This document shows, one piece after another, positions 32,125-41,723 of a DNA stretch of 64,000 bases. Below the pieces are notes generated by a model. That model was not told where the DNA came from and ran no database searches. It worked only from the letters and a program-made list of their open reading frames with translations. Each line of letters begins with the position of its first letter. Position 1 is the stretch's first letter. The position numbers were made by a program, and so were the translations under genes. Origin of the DNA: RQOF01 sp964461135 (GTDB lineage: Bacteria > Calditrichota > Calditrichia > RBG-13-44-9); contig CAYWTB010000011.1 in NCBI GenBank assembly GCA_964461135.1, positions 27,598-91,597 of the forward strand, read 5' to 3'.

Positions 32125-35100
32125 GTGACTATCATTCATTTTCGGACATTTAAATGGTGGATATTCTTCCTCGGCTTCATGTTGCGGTGGTTGCCTGTTT
32201 GTGCTCAGAATAATCTTACCGACCGCCTTTTTCTGGATTTACCTCCGGATACGTTTATAACTATTACCGATTCACTTACCGACAGCCTTAAACTGCCTGA
32301 TCATTTTCTTATTCCCAGGTCCGACAAAATTTACCGCAACAATTTCCGGCTGATACGGGGGGTACATTATAATGTGAATGACCGCATGGGGGTCATAGAC
32401 TTCCTCCGGTCTGTAGTTGCAGGTGACAGTATTACGGTGATATATCAGAAGTACCCTTTTCCCCTGATTCCGGATTATTACCGCCGGGAATTGCAGTTTG
32501 TTCAACTGCCGGATTCCCTGAAGGGGAGGGAACACATCACCGGAAAGGTGGTGGGCAGCCGCTTTCTTGAGGATATAGATGCTTACGGCAGTAATCTGGA
32601 AAAAAGCGGAAGTATTGTGCGCGGTATCGAAATCGGTACTAATCGTGATCTCACTCTTAATTCCGGGTTAAATCTGCAGTTATCTGGGTATATCACACCC
32701 GAGTTGCAGGTTGTGGCTGCTCTGACAGATGAAAGCACCCCTATTCAGCCGGAAGGAAATACCCAGACCCTGCGTGAAGTTGACAAAGTATTTGTCAAAA
32801 TCATCAGTCCTCATATCGGAGGAACGCTGGGGGATTTTAACCTGTCTTATCAGAACTCTTTCTTTGGAAATTTAAACCGGAAATTGCAGGGCATTTCGGC
32901 TTATGGTGAATTCCGGCAGTATAATCAGCAATTAACTTATGCCACTACCCGTGGTACCTTCACCACTAATCAATTCCTGGGGCAGGAGGGGAATCAGGGA
33001 CCTTACCAGCTGTCAGGCAAGAACGGGGAAAGGGATATCATCGTACTTGCCGGCACCGAGAGGATTTATGTGAACGGAGAGCTTCTCATAAGAGGGGAAA
33101 ATAATCAGTATATCATCGATTACAGTCTGGGTCAGATTACCTTTACCAATAACAGACTGATCACCGGTGATGATCGCATTGAGGTAGATTTTGAATATTC
33201 TGATAATTTTCAACGGTATGGAAAGAGTTTCGTTGGTTTGTCATCCCGGAAAGGTACTCCCGGCCCCGGATTTTCTTATGATGTTCGGCTTTTCCGGGAG
33301 TGGGATGATACCAAAAACCTGCTGGAGGACAGTTCGCCTCTAACCCCAGAGGAACAAGAAGTTCTTGCCAGGGCAGGAGATAACCAGCTGGCCGCCAGCG
33401 TGAGCGGCGCTGATTCGGTGGGACCGGGCGAAGGGAATTATGTTAAGCGGGATACTCTGATCGGTGTGGAAAATTATAAATATTTCCGGTATACCGGAGC
33501 CGGTAATGGAAATTTTAATGTACGGTTTAGCAGCGTCGGGCAGGGCAACGGAAGTTATCTGCGCGAGAGATTAGGTATCTACCGCTTCCTGGGTCCGGGG
33601 CGGGGGGATTATCTGCCAATAAAACTGATTCCGCTGGCCGGGGATAAAAAATTAGCCGACCTGACACTGAGTTATAAACTTGGGAATAACCTCAACCTGA
33701 TTGGTGAGGGAGCGGTGAGTCTCTATGACCGGAATGTTTTTTCCTCCCTTGATGATAACAATAATCTGGGAAATGCCTTTACCTTTGGCACAAATTATTT
33801 TAATGATGAGACAGAACTGTTTGGAACGTCGCTGGGTGTGGTTAACTGGCAATTGAAATGGCGGCGGCAGGAAAAAGAATTTTCCCCACTGGACCGTCAG
33901 TTTCAACCGGAATTCAATTACAAGTGGAATTTAAACAGTACTACACTTCAAAACGATGAAAATACCATCGAATCCACACTCACCTATTTCCCGAAACAGT
34001 TCATGCAGTTTAAACTGGATAACGGATATATTCAAAGAGGCACAGAGATATCTTCCCGGCGAACCCGGGGTGATATTAATATCAGTGATTCCTCTCTGGT
34101 GAAACTGGAAGGCTATTATGAGTTAATAGATAGTAAAAATCTAAGTCAGGAAAGTAACTGGCAACGGTCAGGAAGTCTTATTGGCAAACAATTTGGGAGA
34201 TTTTTCCCCTATGTTGGATATAGCCAGCAGGATCGTACCGTTACTACTTCACCGGAAAAAATCAGCGGTTTTTATTTTCAGAACGGGGATGCCGGTCTCA
34301 ATATTAAGACATTTCTAGGACTGAGATGGTTTCTGCTGAGCCGGATCCGCGATGATTACCTCTATGATCCTTATATTCGAAATCAGAGGCGGAAGCTGGC
34401 CAGATCCTATACTCACTCACTGGAAGGTGCATTTATACAGAGCAGGAAATGGCAGGGACGGATGTCCTTTGTATACCGTCAGAAAAATTATGAACCATTT
34501 TTTAAAAATTTAGCGGCAGACAGCATCCCTGTCTGGCAGCCGGATCCACAATTTCAGGATACTTCCTGGGGCAATAAACAAAGTCACCTGGGCCGGATTG
34601 AACTTCAATACATAAACGAGCCAAGAACCGTTGACAGCCGCTGGCAATATCGGGTGGCCAGCGAATTACAGGCCCTGCAGGAAAAAGTTTTCATTTTTGT
34701 GGGAGAAAACCGGGGTAATTACCGGTTTGACGACTATTTGCAGGAATATGTACCCGATCCGCAGGGGGATTATGTTCAGGTAATTTTATCCACCGGAAAC
34801 TTTGAAGCGGTTACCAACATCGAAGCCAGCTGGCAGATCAGATACCGTCCTAAAAAAGAATCAGCAAAGTATGAGGGATTACAAAATGTTTTTAGAAATA
34901 TCTCATTCTATTCTCTGGTAAAGGTAAATGAAAAGAGCCGGGAATCGGAAGTATGGGAATTGTATCTTCTCAATCTTAAAAAATTTCATAATCCTTCAAC
35001 CACTTTGCGCGGGACTTACGCTCTGGATCAGGACATTTATTTTTTCGAACGAAATCCTCAATTTGGAATCACCCTGCGCAGCCGTTACCGCGACAACCTC

Positions 35101-35676
35101 TCCAATGAATTTGTGGAATCCGGCTTCAATGAGACTCTAAAAAACTGGGATCGATCTATCAGCTGGCGTCAGAGTCTGATAGCCAGGAAACTGTCCCATG
35201 AGCTGGAATATCTGCAGAGTATTGTCACCCGTAAAGTGGCGTCTATTCCTTCCAGAGGCCGTGATATTTTCGGCCATACCGGGGCTCTAATCCTCAATTA
35301 CCGGCCGGTTTATGCCTGGCAGATTCAAACTCGCATAGAGGGGGCTTTCCAGAAAGACAGGGCGGTGCTGAACAAACTCACCGTACGCTATTTTGAGCTC
35401 AGGCCACAGATTAATTATGCCATTGCCGGCAAAGCACGTGCACAACTAAGCGCTGATTTTATTGATGTGAAAGTCCTTGATAATCCCTTTGGACGTCCCG
35501 TCCCCTTTGAAATGGCTAAGGGAAAGCGAGAGGGTCTGTCGATTCTCTGGAATATCCGCTTCGAATATTTTATTTCCGGTAATATTACCACCACCTTTAA
35601 TTTTACCGGTCGCCGGGATGCCGGATCCCAGCGGGCGATCTACCTGGGACAAGCTGAAATAAGGGCCTTCTTTTAA
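32125..35676 (+). CDS. Large outer-membrane protein with SprA-like signature
   Basis: 1183 residues. Starts at GTG; residues 1-28 look like a signal peptide (IFFLGFMLRWLPVCAQ). After a beta-rich lead there is a distinctive block at about 165-245: 'KSGSIVRGIEIGTNRDLTLN', 'SGLNLQLSGYITPELQVVAA' and 'LTDESTPIQPEGNTQTLREV'. From memory this resembles the N-terminal region of SprA, the giant barrel of the type IX secretion translocon, but this protein is about half that size. The rest is alternating aromatic/polar beta-barrel sequence with the final residue Phe ('EIRAFF'). The next gene starts one base after its stop and encodes an Omp85-type protein. Function unknown. Confidence 0.7.
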   Translation: MTIIHFRTFKWWIFFLGFMLRWLPVCAQNNLTDRLFLDLPPDTFITITDSLTDSLKLPDHFLIPRSDKIYRNNFRLIRGVHYNVNDRMGVIDFLRSVVAGDSITVIYQKYPFPLIPDYYRRELQFVQLPDSLKGREHITGKVVGSRFLEDIDAYGSNLEKSGSIVRGIEIGTNRDLTLNSGLNLQLSGYITPELQVVAALTDESTPIQPEGNTQTLREVDKVFVKIISPHIGGTLGDFNLSYQNSFFGNLNRKLQGISAYGEFRQYNQQLTYATTRGTFTTNQFLGQEGNQGPYQLSGKNGERDIIVLAGTERIYVNGELLIRGENNQYIIDYSLGQITFTNNRLITGDDRIEVDFEYSDNFQRYGKSFVGLSSRKGTPGPGFSYDVRLFREWDDTKNLLEDSSPLTPEEQEVLARAGDNQLAASVSGADSVGPGEGNYVKRDTLIGVENYKYFRYTGAGNGNFNVRFSSVGQGNGSYLRERLGIYRFLGPGRGDYLPIKLIPLAGDKKLADLTLSYKLGNNLNLIGEGAVSLYDRNVFSSLDDNNNLGNAFTFGTNYFNDETELFGTSLGVVNWQLKWRRQEKEFSPLDRQFQPEFNYKWNLNSTTLQNDENTIESTLTYFPKQFMQFKLDNGYIQRGTEISSRRTRGDINISDSSLVKLEGYYELIDSKNLSQESNWQRSGSLIGKQFGRFFPYVGYSQQDRTVTTSPEKISGFYFQNGDAGLNIKTFLGLRWFLLSRIRDDYLYDPYIRNQRRKLARSYTHSLEGAFIQSRKWQGRMSFVYRQKNYEPFFKNLAADSIPVWQPDPQFQDTSWGNKQSHLGRIELQYINEPRTVDSRWQYRVASELQALQEKVFIFVGENRGNYRFDDYLQEYVPDPQGDYVQVILSTGNFEAVTNIEASWQIRYRPKKESAKYEGLQNVFRNISFYSLVKVNEKSRESEVWELYLLNLKKFHNPSTTLRGTYALDQDIYFFERNPQFGITLRSRYRDNLSNEFVESGFNETLKNWDRSISWRQSLIARKLSHELEYLQSIVTRKVASIPSRGRDIFGHTGALILNYRPVYAWQIQTRIEGAFQKDRAVLNKLTVRYFELRPQINYAIAGKARAQLSADFIDVKVLDNPFGRPVPFEMAKGKREGLSILWNIRFEYFISGNITTTFNFTGRRDAGSQRAIYLGQAEIRAFF

Positions 35677-35677
35677 C

Positions 35678-37498
35678 ATGGCAGATCATGTGAAGACATT
35701 TGCTGTTTTTTCTCTGATAGTGCTGAGCTCAGTTCTGTGGCCGGTTTGTCACCCTGGCGTCATGAGTGCAACTGATGATGCCGGTTCTCAAGTTCTCTTC
35801 ATTCAGAAGGTGGAAATTCACCTCTCCGGCCGGATATCATCCAAGATAAAATTTGGTGAGAAAAAATTTCATTATCAGCCGGCAGATAAAACGGTCATAA
35901 AAAATCTTCACAGTGATCTAATTGCCGCCTTGCGGGAGAAGGGTTATTATCTGGCACAAGTGGATTCGACACACATCGAAAAAATAAATGAGCAGAATGC
36001 CATTATCCATTTATTCATATCCCCGGGGCTGCCTTTTATTTTATCTGCCTTGGTCTGGCAGCTTCCCGATTCCCTGCAGCCTGAATTTCAAAATGAAATT
36101 ACGGATAGAGTTGAGATATATACCGGGAAACCCTATACAGATGAATTACAAAAGGATTTGTTTCGCTCGGTCATTTCTATTTTTGAAAATAAAGGATATC
36201 CGCTTTGCAGAATCGAGACTACCGGTTTCGAAATTGACAGCCTGAAAAATTCACAGATGGGTTTTACCTTAAAGATGGACATCAATCCCGGCAGAAAAGT
36301 AATCATCTCCGGATTAAAATTACCTGAAGGTTCCGATATCAGTGTGCGTTATTTGGAACGGATATTCCGGTTCAAAAAAGGTGAATTATTCAGGGAGGAA
36401 AATGTGGAACGTTATGAGAGGGTTCTTCGCAGGCAGGATTTTATCAAAAAAACAGAGCCACCGCAACTGCTGCTGGAGGAAGACAGCCTTTACGCTCTGA
36501 AACTTAATTTTGAAAAAGCACCCTCCACTACCCTGGATGGTATTGTAGGATATATACCACCGCCGCTCAATGAGCCTTCCCAAAACGGTTATTTTACGGG
36601 ATTATTCAATATTGGTTTACGTAACCTTCTGGGGACCGGCCGGAGGCTGGATGTATTCTGGCAGAAACCGGACCGTTATTCCGAGGAATTCCGGGTGAAA
36701 TATCGGGAACCGTTTATTTTCGGATTACCATTTCATATGGGCGGCATGATGCACCGCCTGATACGTGACACAACCTATATTGAATGGGAATATTCACTCA
36801 ATGCGGAGATTCCACTTAATGAATTTCTGACAGGATCTGCGCGCTTTTACAGCCGGGAAGTCTTTCCGGATTCTCTGGCCAGTCGTCAGCAGCGGCTTCC
36901 CCGGACGCGTTCTGTAAATAGCGAGTTGGGTGTGAGTTGGGATACCCGCGATGAATTGTATAATCCCCGCAAGGGCCTGCTGTTCTCATTAAATTTCGAC
37001 TATGGAACCCAGCGAAATGTGGGCCCACCCTACCTGCTGGAAGAAGATTCGCTGATTGACAAAACGGACGTCACTGAAATGAGAGGAGAAATTTCCACCT
37101 TCCTGCCGGTTTTCAGAAAACAGGTGGTGGCCATAGAACTTCATACGGTTCTTATCGGTCATCAGGGACAGAAAGTTCGTCCGCCGGATATGTTCTGGTT
37201 TGGTGGTGCCACCACCCTGCGGGGATATCGGGAAGATCAGTTTTTCGGTGAGAGAGTAGGCTGGGCGAACCTGGAATATCGTTTCATACTGGCTCCCCAG
37301 TCACGGCTGTTTGTATTTTCTGACCTGGGTTATTTCAGCAGGAAACTGCCACAGCCGGAGAAAAAATTTCTGCTAAGTTACGGAGTGGGAATCGGTTTCC
37401 CCGGCCCACTGGGTATCCTGCAAGTTGATTACGGCCTGGCGAGGGGATCTTCATTCAGCGAGGGTAAAATCCATTTTCGCATCATCAATGAATTCTAA
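35678..37498 (+). CDS. Omp85-superfamily outer-membrane protein (BamA/TamA-like)
   Basis: 606 residues. Signal peptide in the first 25-30 residues, then about three POTRA-like domains (for example 'VIKNLHSDLIAALREKGYYL', 'VISIFENKGYPLCRIETTGF', 'VRYLERIFRFKKGELFREEN'), then a 16-strand-type barrel with the diagnostic 'FGGATTLRGYREDQFFGE' (the GG..TLRGY lock) and C-terminal Phe. With three or fewer POTRAs and this length it looks more like a TamA or accessory BamA paralogue than the essential BamA. It follows the large SprA-like gene with a one-base gap, so the two are co-translated and may form a secretion or insertion unit. Confidence 0.87.
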   Translation: MADHVKTFAVFSLIVLSSVLWPVCHPGVMSATDDAGSQVLFIQKVEIHLSGRISSKIKFGEKKFHYQPADKTVIKNLHSDLIAALREKGYYLAQVDSTHIEKINEQNAIIHLFISPGLPFILSALVWQLPDSLQPEFQNEITDRVEIYTGKPYTDELQKDLFRSVISIFENKGYPLCRIETTGFEIDSLKNSQMGFTLKMDINPGRKVIISGLKLPEGSDISVRYLERIFRFKKGELFREENVERYERVLRRQDFIKKTEPPQLLLEEDSLYALKLNFEKAPSTTLDGIVGYIPPPLNEPSQNGYFTGLFNIGLRNLLGTGRRLDVFWQKPDRYSEEFRVKYREPFIFGLPFHMGGMMHRLIRDTTYIEWEYSLNAEIPLNEFLTGSARFYSREVFPDSLASRQQRLPRTRSVNSELGVSWDTRDELYNPRKGLLFSLNFDYGTQRNVGPPYLLEEDSLIDKTDVTEMRGEISTFLPVFRKQVVAIELHTVLIGHQGQKVRPPDMFWFGGATTLRGYREDQFFGERVGWANLEYRFILAPQSRLFVFSDLGYFSRKLPQPEKKFLLSYGVGIGFPGPLGILQVDYGLARGSSFSEGKIHFRIINEF

Positions 37499-37522
37499 AA
37501 TAAACAGAAATCAGCAGGTAGG

Positions 37523-38162
37523 CTATTTCTCCCGTGCTCCTGCATTGATTATCCGTCCCACAATCTTACTATTGTCCGATTTATGTATTTCCACTTTACG
37601 GTGTTCATCCTCCACCCGGATATCACCTTCTACCGTGGACCCCTCCTCCAGGGAGATCACCAGTGTAGGATAATCATAGCTCCGGGTTTTTCTGACAATG
37701 ATGTCCCCGGTAACTTCACTTTTCCCGCCGAGCAGTACATCACCATTTACCGTCTCAAGATCACGTTCTACCCAAGTCCCGTTCAGTTTAATCTGCCAGT
37801 TTATGACAGAAAAATCCCCCTCAAGCACAGAACCAGCCTCCACCTCGATATCTCCATTTACTGTACTGATATTTTCTTCAATGACAGTGTTTTTCATAAC
37901 AAGAATATAGCCATTAACATTTTCAATTTTTTTGGCTGAAGAATTGGAACCGATTTCAATTGCGCCATTAACGGTGTGGCAATCACCACAGGATTTCACA
38001 GTTTTTTCCCATGGTAATGTTTCCGTTTATTGTAGAAAGATCTTCCTGTACATTTTTTCCATCTTCAATATGGATGGACTTGTTTACCGAACCATAAACA
38101 GCGCTCCCGGCCATCAGGACCGGTGGCAATATGCGAGCAAAAGGATTTAATAGTTTTTTCAC
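37523..38162 (-). pseudogene. Secreted beta-helix (polymer-forming type) protein, frameshifted
   Basis: Two overlapping frames on the same strand form one protein if one base is removed from the six-T run at 38002-38007 (six A on the coding strand). The first part begins at a GTG with GGAA upstream and a signal peptide (VKKLLNPF...AGSAVYGSV), and reaches 'LSTINGNITMGK'. The second continues 'SCGDCHTVNGAIEIGSNSS' and further repeats such as 'ISTVNGDIEVEAGSVLEGDF'. The repeated 'TVNG.I.....V.GD' units make a right-handed beta-helix like bactofilin or DUF4097-type surface proteins. About 212 residues when repaired. Either a true frameshift, phase variation, or a homopolymer sequencing error. Confidence 0.75.
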
Positions 38163-38309
38163 TGGTATTCCATTGTGTTTAAGAAAGAGAGGAGGATTAA
38201 ATAAAATGGTTACTATATTCAAAAAATTCTGAAGCTTACATAAAATCAGCTTGCTTATTTTTAGTGAAAAGATTATTATTATCGGTTAATGAGGTAACCT
38301 GTTCAGATT

Positions 38310-39506
38310 ATGACCGATGTACATTCAACAACAATCCTGAAACATGTGGACCACATCTATCCAGAGCTTGTAAAATTAAGAAGAAACCTGCACCAGGATC
38401 CTGAAGCAGGATTTGCAGAATTTCGCACGACTGATAAAATCATCCGATTTCTGCAAGACAAAAATGTCAAGAACATCCAGAGGCCGCTTCCCACAGGCCT
38501 GACAGCCGATATCATTCGTAAAGGCAATTCTTCCTTCATTGCACTCCGTGCCGATATTGATGCGCTTCCCATTGCGGATCTGAAAACGGTATCCTATCAT
38601 TCCCGGAATGAGGGCCTATGCCATGCGTGTGGGCATGATATTCACTCCGCGGTAGTAGCCGGAATCGGAGCTGTTTGCAGGATGGATGAATTGAAGTTGC
38701 AGCATAACATCCGGTTAATCTTCCAACCGGCAGAGGAGCCGATACCCAGCGGTGCCCCCCGGATGATTGCAAATGGTGCCCTGGAAAATGTGGAAACCAT
38801 ATGGGCAATGCATGTAGATCCCACTCTGCCCCTGGGAAAAGTCGGCCTGACCCCGGGCTGGGTAAATGCGCAGAGTATCAGACTTCACTGGCAGATTGCG
38901 GGAAAAGGAGGGCACTCTGCACGTCCGTATTTGGCCATAAATCCCATTACCGCCGGGTCGCTGATCATAGAAAGGGTAAACAAATACATGGATCATCACC
39001 GGCAGTCTGTCACGGCATCCTTCGCTTTCAGTTTTACACAATTTCTCAGCGGTTCAGCATATAATGCAATTCCAGACCGGGCTGAGATCCTGGGAACACT
39101 CAGGGTTACGGATGGTGAAACACACCAGATTGTTCACACTGCACTGCAGGAAATTAATCGTCAAGTTGAATCGGATTCTGGCGTTACCGTTAATTTGTCA
39201 GTTCAGGAGGGCTCTCCGCCAGTCATTAATGATAAAAAAATCATATCCCACTTTATTAAAAATGATGTTGATCAGTATGGTATCAATCTGAAACCGGAAG
39301 AGGATTTTCGCTCCATGGGAGGAGATGATTTCGGCTGGTACGTGCGGCACGTGCCGGGTGCCATGATCCGGTTTGGTGTTGCCGACGGCAACGATGCACC
39401 CGCAGTTCACACCGGGTGGTTTGATGCTCCGGAAGAGGTTATCCGATTGGCCGTTCTTTTTTTCACTCACCAGATTCTGAACTGGCCGGATAAGATATTT
39501 GCCTGA
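38310..39506 (+). CDS. M20-family amidohydrolase (aminoacyl/hippurate hydrolase type)
   Basis: 398 residues, the usual length. M20D family blocks are 'LRRNLHQDPEAGFAEFRT', 'IALRADIDALPI', 'CHACGHDIHSAVVAGIGAV' with the metal-binding Cys and His, 'LIFQPAEEP' with the catalytic Glu, and 'SMGGDDFGWY...GAMIRFGVAD' near the end. Such enzymes remove N-acyl groups from amino acids (hippurate, N-acetyl-amino acids or indole-acetyl-amino acids). The exact substrate cannot be told. No signal peptide. It stands alone between the beta-helix gene and the debranching-enzyme-like gene. Confidence 0.9.
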   Translation: MTDVHSTTILKHVDHIYPELVKLRRNLHQDPEAGFAEFRTTDKIIRFLQDKNVKNIQRPLPTGLTADIIRKGNSSFIALRADIDALPIADLKTVSYHSRNEGLCHACGHDIHSAVVAGIGAVCRMDELKLQHNIRLIFQPAEEPIPSGAPRMIANGALENVETIWAMHVDPTLPLGKVGLTPGWVNAQSIRLHWQIAGKGGHSARPYLAINPITAGSLIIERVNKYMDHHRQSVTASFAFSFTQFLSGSAYNAIPDRAEILGTLRVTDGETHQIVHTALQEINRQVESDSGVTVNLSVQEGSPPVINDKKIISHFIKNDVDQYGINLKPEEDFRSMGGDDFGWYVRHVPGAMIRFGVADGNDAPAVHTGWFDAPEEVIRLAVLFFTHQILNWPDKIFA

Positions 39507-39671
39507 AATATCTTCATCAGGTGCTGATACTTATGCTCCGTCGTTAACGTTTTTATAAACCATATTTTCTTTTTTGTGACTTCGATAACGCTTTATTTAA
39601 TTGAATCTTGTATAATGGTACATTGCCTGGTTAGGTGAAATAAACAAAGCGAAGAAATATGGCCTGATTTC

Positions 39672-41573
39672 ATGGAAATACATTTTCCCCAATTACCCTT
39701 GGCGGGACTGGATTTTGTTCTCACCAGAGAATGGAGAGAAGCAGATGAGAAGGGGAACTACGCCTCTTCCACTATCGCCGGTCTGAATTCCCGCCGCAAC
39801 CATGGTCTGTTTGTAGTCCGAGATCCTGATTCCGGTGAAATGTTTGTTATCCTGTCCCATCTTCAGGAAGAAATATTCGCTTGTAAAGATCATTATGACT
39901 TTTTTTGTGTGGAGTATAAAAATCACCGGGCCATGGAAGGCATAAAATGGTTGGACCGTTTCGAGCTGGATCCCTTCCCCAGGTTTGTATATCAATTTCA
40001 AAATTTCACAGCTGCAAAATCAATTGTATTTTTAAAAGAGCACTCTCAGTTGATTATAAAGTATGAATTTTCCGGAATCCTGCCTCCAGAGGCACGTCTG
40101 GTCATCCGGCCGTTTTTTGCCTTCAGAACGATACATGAATCTACTCAACCGGACCGGATTGAAAATACGGAAGTGTTCTTAATGGAGAACCAATTTCGCT
40201 ACCTGCCTTACCGGGATGCGCAGGAAACTTTTATGCAATATTCATCCGGACAATTTACTAATTCTCCTGCCTGGTATCACAATTTTATCTACAGGCGGGA
40301 AGCAGAGGACAAGATTGAAGATCTTTTAAATCCGGGATTTTTTGAGTTTTCCATTGATTCTGCCAAACCGGTTATACTGTCGCTCAGTCTTCGTCCGGGT
40401 TCCGTCGATGAGTCTGAAAAGCTCTATCACAAGGAACGGGAACGGCGTTTGACTTTTTTACATTCCGCCGAGAACCGGGAAGAGAAGGTGAATTATCTGT
40501 ATGGAAAACAACAGGATTTTCTGCGAAAATATCCTGATAAAATTCCCTACTATACCACCGATCTCTGCGAGAATGACTTTAATTTATCTTTTCATTGTCT
40601 CATAGTCACCAGACTTCTTCGCAGTGGTCTTCAGGCAAATCAGGCCAATAAATATATTCAGAATCTGGTCCGGTTTTTGCGAAAAAATGACCTGTCTGAC
40701 CTGTTTGCAGGAATAAATTCGGAGGTAAGGATTGATGCGGCATCCCCGTTTCTCATTACTTTCCTGCTATACTATTATCAAACCTTATATCACAATGAAG
40801 GGATGCTGGACGAGATATTGACAATCATTACGGAAATTATCAATCTGATTCGTAAAGATAAGCTTCCTTTTTATGTTTTGAAACGAAATAAACTTCTGGA
40901 AAGACAGTACAGGAAGTCTGATATGACTCCCAAAGAGGTCTATGAAATATTTTATCCTCTGCAGCAGAATTTCATTGTCAATGTTTTCTGGTTCAACATT
41001 CTGTCCATAGCCATCCGACTGGGTGAGAAAAAAAATGTGCATTTTTCCAGGTATAGACGATGGGCCAATAAGATTAAACAACGTTTTTACCAGCAGTATG
41101 TCAGGCCATTTACTTCAAATCCATCCAGGGCAGTAGAGGATTTTGGATTTGCCTTCCATCCTTCCATGATCTATTGTATTACCCTTCCGTTTCCGATTCT
41201 GGATGAAAAAGTATCTCAGATATTATATCGCCTTCTCTTAAAACAGTATTTAACCAAGGACGGTATAAAATTCCCTGTACGGTTGGAAAATTATACTGGT
41301 AATATAATTTCACCGATTCTGATTGGTGAATATTTTGATGGCTGGGAAAAATTGATGAGAGACAAGGAGTTTTTATATACTTTTTTTCATTCGGTGTCGC
41401 AACGTTTGGAGAAAACCCTGAAGGAATCCATAGTCGGTTATGTCCCCAATGTGATGCCGGTTGGAGAAAACAGTATTCCACAGATTCATGCACGACCATC
41501 AGGTGTAGCCCATGCGGAAGTTATTTACTTCTACCACCGGTTAGCAGAAATCGGTAAAAAAGTAAAAGAATGA
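39672..41573 (+). CDS. Divergent glycogen-debranching-enzyme homologue (GDE_N plus degenerate catalytic domain)
   Basis: 633 residues. The N-terminal domain is clear: 'EWREADEKGNYASSTIAGLN' and 'SRRNHGLFVVR' (residues about 20-50) match the amylo-1,6-glucosidase N-terminal family (consensus like E-W...GGYASGT..G..TRRYHGLL). The catalytic part (from about 290) has an alpha/alpha-toroid look, but the normal 'W.GRD' and 'DASLWF' motifs are missing; the nearest is 'RIDAASPFLITFLLYYYQ'. It may hydrolyse another alpha-glucan linkage or be non-catalytic. Full-length homologues are about 650-720 residues. Start ATG without a strong ribosome-binding site. No glycogen genes nearby. Confidence 0.72.
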   Translation: MEIHFPQLPLAGLDFVLTREWREADEKGNYASSTIAGLNSRRNHGLFVVRDPDSGEMFVILSHLQEEIFACKDHYDFFCVEYKNHRAMEGIKWLDRFELDPFPRFVYQFQNFTAAKSIVFLKEHSQLIIKYEFSGILPPEARLVIRPFFAFRTIHESTQPDRIENTEVFLMENQFRYLPYRDAQETFMQYSSGQFTNSPAWYHNFIYRREAEDKIEDLLNPGFFEFSIDSAKPVILSLSLRPGSVDESEKLYHKERERRLTFLHSAENREEKVNYLYGKQQDFLRKYPDKIPYYTTDLCENDFNLSFHCLIVTRLLRSGLQANQANKYIQNLVRFLRKNDLSDLFAGINSEVRIDAASPFLITFLLYYYQTLYHNEGMLDEILTIITEIINLIRKDKLPFYVLKRNKLLERQYRKSDMTPKEVYEIFYPLQQNFIVNVFWFNILSIAIRLGEKKNVHFSRYRRWANKIKQRFYQQYVRPFTSNPSRAVEDFGFAFHPSMIYCITLPFPILDEKVSQILYRLLLKQYLTKDGIKFPVRLENYTGNIISPILIGEYFDGWEKLMRDKEFLYTFFHSVSQRLEKTLKESIVGYVPNVMPVGENSIPQIHARPSGVAHAEVIYFYHRLAEIGKKVKE

Positions 41574-41723
41574 CTATCACGAATTGCTGAAATCTTTAAT
41601 GTCCGGCCGGGAGAATTCAAATATATACAGCTGATTAGAATATCCTGAACATATGCAAGGGCTTGCTTTCACGGATTTTTTCAGGACTGCCTCTGTGGTG
41701 GGGAAAGTGAAGACTTGCGGGTA

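Noticed and set aside
37583..37939. Plus-strand frame opposite the beta-helix gene
   Set aside because: Shadow of the repeat-rich minus-strand gene; composition is not protein-like.
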